Source of the DNA: Kiritimatiellia bacterium
GTDB taxonomy: Bacteria; Verrucomicrobiota; Kiritimatiellia; UBA8416; JABMPJ01
Direction: 5' to 3'
Length of the DNA: 8,479 nucleotides
NCBI GenBank assembly: GCA_029939545.1
Contig: JAOZSS010000068.1
Location: forward strand, 1-8,479
The stretch's first letter is position 1; the number at the start of each line of letters is the position of its first letter. A model generated the notes under the pieces. That model saw only the letters and a list, made by a program, of their open reading frames with translations. It ran no database searches and was not told where the DNA came from. This document shows positions 6,115-8,479 of this stretch, piece by piece. The translations under genes and the position numbers were made by a program.

Positions 6115-7154
6115 GCGGCGACCTCCCCGTAGGCGGACGGGATATCTGCGATCCCCGTTTCTTTCGATTCCAGCAACAGGGTCAGCTCCAGTGCCTGGTA
6201 GATCTGAAGCACAAGGACGCTGGTCAGGAAGTCGGCGCTAAAGACGATGCCACGTCCCGCTTTCAACGCCCGGCGCAATACCACCACGCGCAGCAGGGCG
6301 AGTGCACCCGCCTTCGCTACGCTACGGCGTGGAAGGCCCGCCTTGGGCAGCAGTTGCTTCGGCAGCAGCCGCCTTGCCAGCGCCATCACGGCTTCATCCT
6401 CGTCGTCGGCGGAAATCGCTTCAAGGCAACGATCCAGGTCCTTCTCATCCGTCACGAGCGAGAGCCATTCGACCACCCGGCTTTGCTCCGCCTCGCGGTG
6501 CACCTTGAGGCGCACCGCCGACTCGATGATACGTTCGACCAGAAAGACCGCGAGCCCCGAATTGTCCGTACCGTGCTTCAAGCTGAAGTCGCAATGCTCC
6601 GCCGCCTTAACCCATTCTGCAAAGAACGCGACCTCGATGCTTTCGATGAGGCGGGAGGCATCTTCATCCTCGTAGTAACGCTGGAGGCCGGCTTCATAGG
6701 CCGCCGCAAACGGTGTGCCCTGCACGAATCGGGAGAGGGCGGCAAAGTTGGTGACATCGCCGAGAATGTCGTCAAACATGCCCATCGGGCCGGTGTCGTA
6801 CGGAAGCCCCTGTGCCGGGGCACCCTCTGCCATGGCATGGATGCGATGGATTACGCTTTCGAGATTGATCAGATCATAGTAGCGCAGGAAGCAACGGAGG
6901 AGATCGCCCAGCGCGCCCTGCGCAAATCGGAGCAGCGCCGAGCTGCTGTGAATCACCGCCTGGTGCGCCGCGCGTTCAGCCGAGGCAACATCCGAGACGT
7001 CGTCGGGCAGCGCACCGCGCTCCTTGAACCATGCGACGATCTCGGGCGCCGAATCGATGCCGGCCACGTCTTCCCACTCGTGCGGCTTCAGGAGCGCCGT
7101 ACGCAAGGCGCAGGCACGCACACAGGGGGCCGCGTATGGAGCCAGACTACTCAC
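6111..7154 (-). CDS. atpC: A/V-type ATPase subunit C (AC39/d-like central stalk cap), GTG start
   Basis: This 347-residue, mostly helical protein is assigned to the C (AC39, eukaryotic d) family, the funnel that couples the D/F shaft to the K ring. RCFLRYYDLINLESVIHRIH (107-126) resembles the family's helix with aromatic, Asp and Asn positions, and length fits prokaryotic C (about 320-350). Motifs in this family are weak, so the call leans also on the operon and on the lack of any other C candidate. The start is GTG at 7154, overlapping the H stop as GTGA. GGTGA is close upstream and GGAGG lies farther upstream in the H coding end. The stop overlaps the I start as ATGA. Its place before I is unusual, since archaeal and Thermus operons put C after E. 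Confidence 0.8.
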   Translation of the reverse strand: MSSLAPYAAPCVRACALRTALLKPHEWEDVAGIDSAPEIVAWFKERGALPDDVSDVASAERAAHQAVIHSSSALLRFAQGALGDLLRCFLRYYDLINLESVIHRIHAMAEGAPAQGLPYDTGPMGMFDDILGDVTNFAALSRFVQGTPFAAAYEAGLQRYYEDEDASRLIESIEVAFFAEWVKAAEHCDFSLKHGTDNSGLAVFLVERIIESAVRLKVHREAEQSRVVEWLSLVTDEKDLDRCLEAISADDEDEAVMALARRLLPKQLLPKAGLPRRSVAKAGALALLRVVVLRRALKAGRGIVFSADFLTSVLVLQIYQALELTLLLESKETGIADIPSAYGEVAA

Positions 7155-7468
7155 AGCGTCACCAAGGCCTCCACAACTGTTTGGACAGCGTCCTGCTTGT
7201 GGGACGCCAGCTTGCCTGCAATCTCGCCGGAGACCAACTCCACCCGCTCGTGCGATGCCTTGATAAAGGCCTCGGTTTCGCCCTGTTCTGCGCTCTGCAC
7301 ACGTTTGCGCATGGCCGCCAGCTCGTCACCGATGCCCTGGGTCAGCTCCGCTATGCGCAACTCCGTCTCGCTGCGAACACGGCGCGCGTCATCCTTCGCC
7401 TGTGTCACGATGTCCTGCGCTTCCTTCTCGGCGGCGCGCAGCCGATCAATATCATCTACCGTACTCAT
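7151..7468 (-). CDS. atpH: A/V-type ATPase peripheral stalk subunit H/G
   Basis: This 105-residue, almost wholly helical protein (MSTVDDIDRLRAAEKEAQDI...) has the Ala/Glu/Arg/Lys/Gln composition and heptad-like spacing of a right-handed coiled coil. Length and composition match the archaeal AhaH / Thermus G subunit, which pairs with E in the peripheral stalk. The motif IDRLRAAEKEAQDIVTQAKD (7-26) is typical of the H/G N-terminus. There are no Cys residues and no membrane segment. The ATG at 7468 overlaps the stop of the upstream microprotein as ATGA, with AAGGA just 3 nt before the start. Its stop overlaps the C start. Coiled-coil proteins are compositionally alike, so the family call depends partly on its position at the head of the ATPase genes. 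Confidence 0.82.
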   Translation of the reverse strand: MSTVDDIDRLRAAEKEAQDIVTQAKDDARRVRSETELRIAELTQGIGDELAAMRKRVQSAEQGETEAFIKASHERVELVSGEIAGKLASHKQDAVQTVVEALVTL

Positions 7469-7593
7469 GCGTCCTTTTTCCCCGTACGTCCACTCTTCCG
7501 GATCTCCCGGACGACCAACCAGATCACCAATCCAAAGAGAAAGAGGCGCACGAGCGCGAAGAGAACAGCCACGATGCTTTCCAGTCTACTCAT
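7465..7593 (-). CDS. 42-residue single-span membrane microprotein, unknown function
   Basis: This small open frame lies between the regulator and subunit H. The protein begins MSRLESIVAVLFALVRLFLF, has one hydrophobic span at about residues 6-28 with Arg16 inside it, and ends in a basic tail (residues 29-42, rich in Arg/Lys). The charge pattern predicts an outside N-terminus and cytoplasmic C-terminus. The ATG at 7593 is 6 nt after the regulator stop; GGAG across that stop codon is a candidate ribosome binding site, at long spacing. Its TGA overlaps the H start as ATGA, the same coupling seen at two later junctions, which argues that it is translated. I do not recognise the family. It could be an assembly factor or a small accessory subunit; this is inference from position. 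Confidence 0.62.
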   Translation of the reverse strand: MSRLESIVAVLFALVRLFLFGLVIWLVVREIRKSGRTGKKDA

Positions 7594-7599
7594 GGTCTC

Positions 7600-8307
7600 T
7601 TACTCCGTCGCTTCGCCTATCAGCCCCACCACAGCATCCGTGCTCCCTGCCCCAACCAAACCCTCAATCACGCCCGCCTTCCGCAACATCAGCATCGTGC
7701 GCGCCACCAGGCGAAGATGATCTTCGGTGGAGTTACCGCCAATAAGGAAAAAGAGCTGGGTTGGTTTCTCGTCGAGAGCGCCGAAGGGCATCCCCTCCCG
7801 GCAGATCCCCAGCGCCATGCAACTCTTCGCAAGGGCCGAGTGTTCGGGGTCACGGGCATGCGGGATTGCCACGCCGTCGCCGATCGCTGTGGAAACAATC
7901 TCTTCGCGCCCGATCAGGGCCGCCATGTAGCGGGTCGGATCGGTGACGGTCCCCTCCTCGACCAACGGAGCCACGAGCCGGGCCAGCACATCCTTCTTCG
8001 GCCCTAGCTGGAGATCCATGATGATTCGGTTTGGCGTAAGCAAACGGGGAAGCGAGAGCTCCTCGTGCGGCGGCTGAATTACTTCGGCCAACTGTTCGGT
8101 GGCCTGGCGGTACATACGACGGGTTAGCCAGTCGTCAATTACGGCGCGCACGAATCGCCACTGGTTGGACACTTTAAGCCCGGGCAGCTCACCCGCCTGC
8201 ACCATGCGCGTGATGGTCTTCTCTGAGACCTTCAGGTAGACCGCAACCTCCTGCAACGTCATGACCGCATCGGTCATCTCTCCATGGGCATTTTTTTCTT
8301 CAGGCAT
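7600..8307 (-). CDS. HTH-PTS EIIA(fructose/nitrogen type) fusion regulator
   Basis: This 235-residue soluble protein has two domains. Residues about 16-61 are an excisionase/MerR-like helix-turn-helix of the HTH_17 kind: TLQEVAVYLKVSEKTITRMV (17-36), then a wing-like segment and DDWL. Residues about 86-233 are a PTS EIIA type 2 domain like PtsN or the fructose EIIA. GVAIPHAR (145-152) gives the phosphorylatable His150, and DHLRLVA (196-202) gives the second conserved His197. Both key histidines are kept, so phosphoryl transfer is plausible. The likely role is DNA binding or sensing governed by phosphorylation from HPr or NPr. The ATG at 8307 is chosen because GGAG lies 8 nt upstream; a TTG at 8328 in the same frame would add 7 residues. 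The stop is 6 nt before the microprotein, so it probably shares the ATPase transcript. Its DNA target is unknown. Confidence 0.86.
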   Translation of the reverse strand: MPEEKNAHGEMTDAVMTLQEVAVYLKVSEKTITRMVQAGELPGLKVSNQWRFVRAVIDDWLTRRMYRQATEQLAEVIQPPHEELSLPRLLTPNRIIMDLQLGPKKDVLARLVAPLVEEGTVTDPTRYMAALIGREEIVSTAIGDGVAIPHARDPEHSALAKSCMALGICREGMPFGALDEKPTQLFFLIGGNSTEDHLRLVARTMLMLRKAGVIEGLVGAGSTDAVVGLIGEATE

Positions 8308-8373
8308 CAGGATCTCCAACGCACGCAAGACACACCTTTGTCATCCAGTGTCCACTCCTGTCTAGCTTTGCCC

Positions 8374-8403
8374 AGAATAGGGTATAGATGGACTTTGGGT
8401 CAA
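8374..8403 (-). promoter_or_regulatory. Candidate sigma70-type promoter of the cluster
   Basis: On the minus strand TTGACC (8403-8398) is followed after 18 nt by TATTCT (8379-8374), a near-consensus -35 with a fair -10. A run of eight A (plus-strand T at 8408-8415) just upstream could act as an UP-like element. It would give a leader of about 60 nt before the regulator ATG at 8307. It is the only good promoter match seen upstream of the first gene. Confidence 0.55.
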
Positions 8404-8440
8404 TGAATTTTTTTTGAAACATAGTAGTTGTATTCTTTCT

Positions 8441-8460
8441 TCACACAGGGCATAGTGTGA
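8441..8460. promoter_or_regulatory. Perfect 6-bp inverted repeat upstream of the promoter, possible operator
   Basis: TCACAC (8441-8446) and GTGTGA (8455-8460) are perfect inverted half-sites separated by 8 bp. The dyad lies about 40 bp upstream of the candidate -35, an activator-like position. The half-sites point the opposite way to a CRP site (TGTGA then TCACA), so CRP is not implied. It could be a site for the HTH-EIIA protein or a chance dyad. Confidence 0.35.
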
Positions 8461-8479
8461 GCCGGTTATTTCAGACCGA

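Larger units (their letters stand above)
8308..8479. other. Upstream non-coding region of the cluster
   Basis: These 172 bp hold the promoter candidate, the A-tract, the 6-bp dyad and a possible 14-codon leader frame (8344-8300). No gene of normal length was found on either strand, and no neighbouring gene enters from the right edge as far as can be seen. The region is richer in A/T than the genes, as expected for a promoter region. Confidence 0.6.

Noticed and set aside
5991..7745. 584-codon open frame on the plus strand, antisense to I, C, H, the microprotein and the regulator
   Set aside because: It spans several real genes and their junctions, has low-complexity Arg/Ser/Pro-rich composition and no domain I can recognise. 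Long antisense frames are expected in GC-rich coding DNA.
8441..8460. CRP/FNR-like operator
   Set aside because: The half-sites TCACAC and GTGTGA are in the reverse arrangement to TGTGA-N6-TCACA, with 8 bp between them.

Overview
The window is one minus-strand gene cluster, transcribed from the high-coordinate end to the low-coordinate end, that encodes a prokaryotic A/V-type ATPase (rotary ATPase of the type found in archaea, Thermus, spirochaetes, clostridia and PVC-group bacteria). In transcription order it holds: an HTH-EIIA(PTS) fusion regulator (8307-7600), a 42-residue single-span membrane microprotein (7593-7465), stalk subunit H/G (7468-7151), subunit C (7154-6111), membrane stator subunit I (6114-4096), rotor ring subunit K (4081-3671), subunit F (3668-3363), stalk subunit E (3185-2577), catalytic subunit A (2577-838) and the first 262 codons of subunit B (786-1, cut by the window edge). 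Subunit D is not in the window and would be expected beyond position 1.

The genes are packed tightly. The microprotein/H, H/C and C/I pairs overlap by ATGA or GTGA, E/A overlap as TAATG, and K and F are 2 nt apart. Only two junctions are open: F-E (177 nt) and A-B (51 nt). Both are filled by AT-richer, heptanucleotide-phased repeat DNA unlike the GC-rich coding sequence around it. The F-E spacer carries two opposed arrays of degenerate 7-mers around a GGGAC/GTCCC hairpin, and the A-B spacer carries 4.7 copies of a CAGTGAT-type 7-mer. These repeats are the main structure in the window that the genes do not explain.

Upstream of the regulator is about 170 bp with a sigma70-like promoter candidate (TTGACC, 18-nt spacer, TATTCT) preceded by an A-tract, plus a perfect 6-bp dyad that could be an operator. 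No other promoter and no intrinsic terminator were recognised inside the cluster.

Together the genes make nearly all of a rotary pump or synthase: A3B3 head, E/H peripheral stalks, C/F central-stalk parts, and I plus the K ring as the ion channel. Because the regulator heads the cluster and the operon looks continuous, the HTH-EIIA protein may tie ATPase expression to the PTS phosphorylation state; this is inference. The organism is a GC-rich bacterium. The HTH-EIIA fusion and the style of the intergenic repeats make me think of the PVC superphylum (Kiritimatiellota, Lentisphaerota or a relative), but this is a low-confidence guess from sequence style alone.
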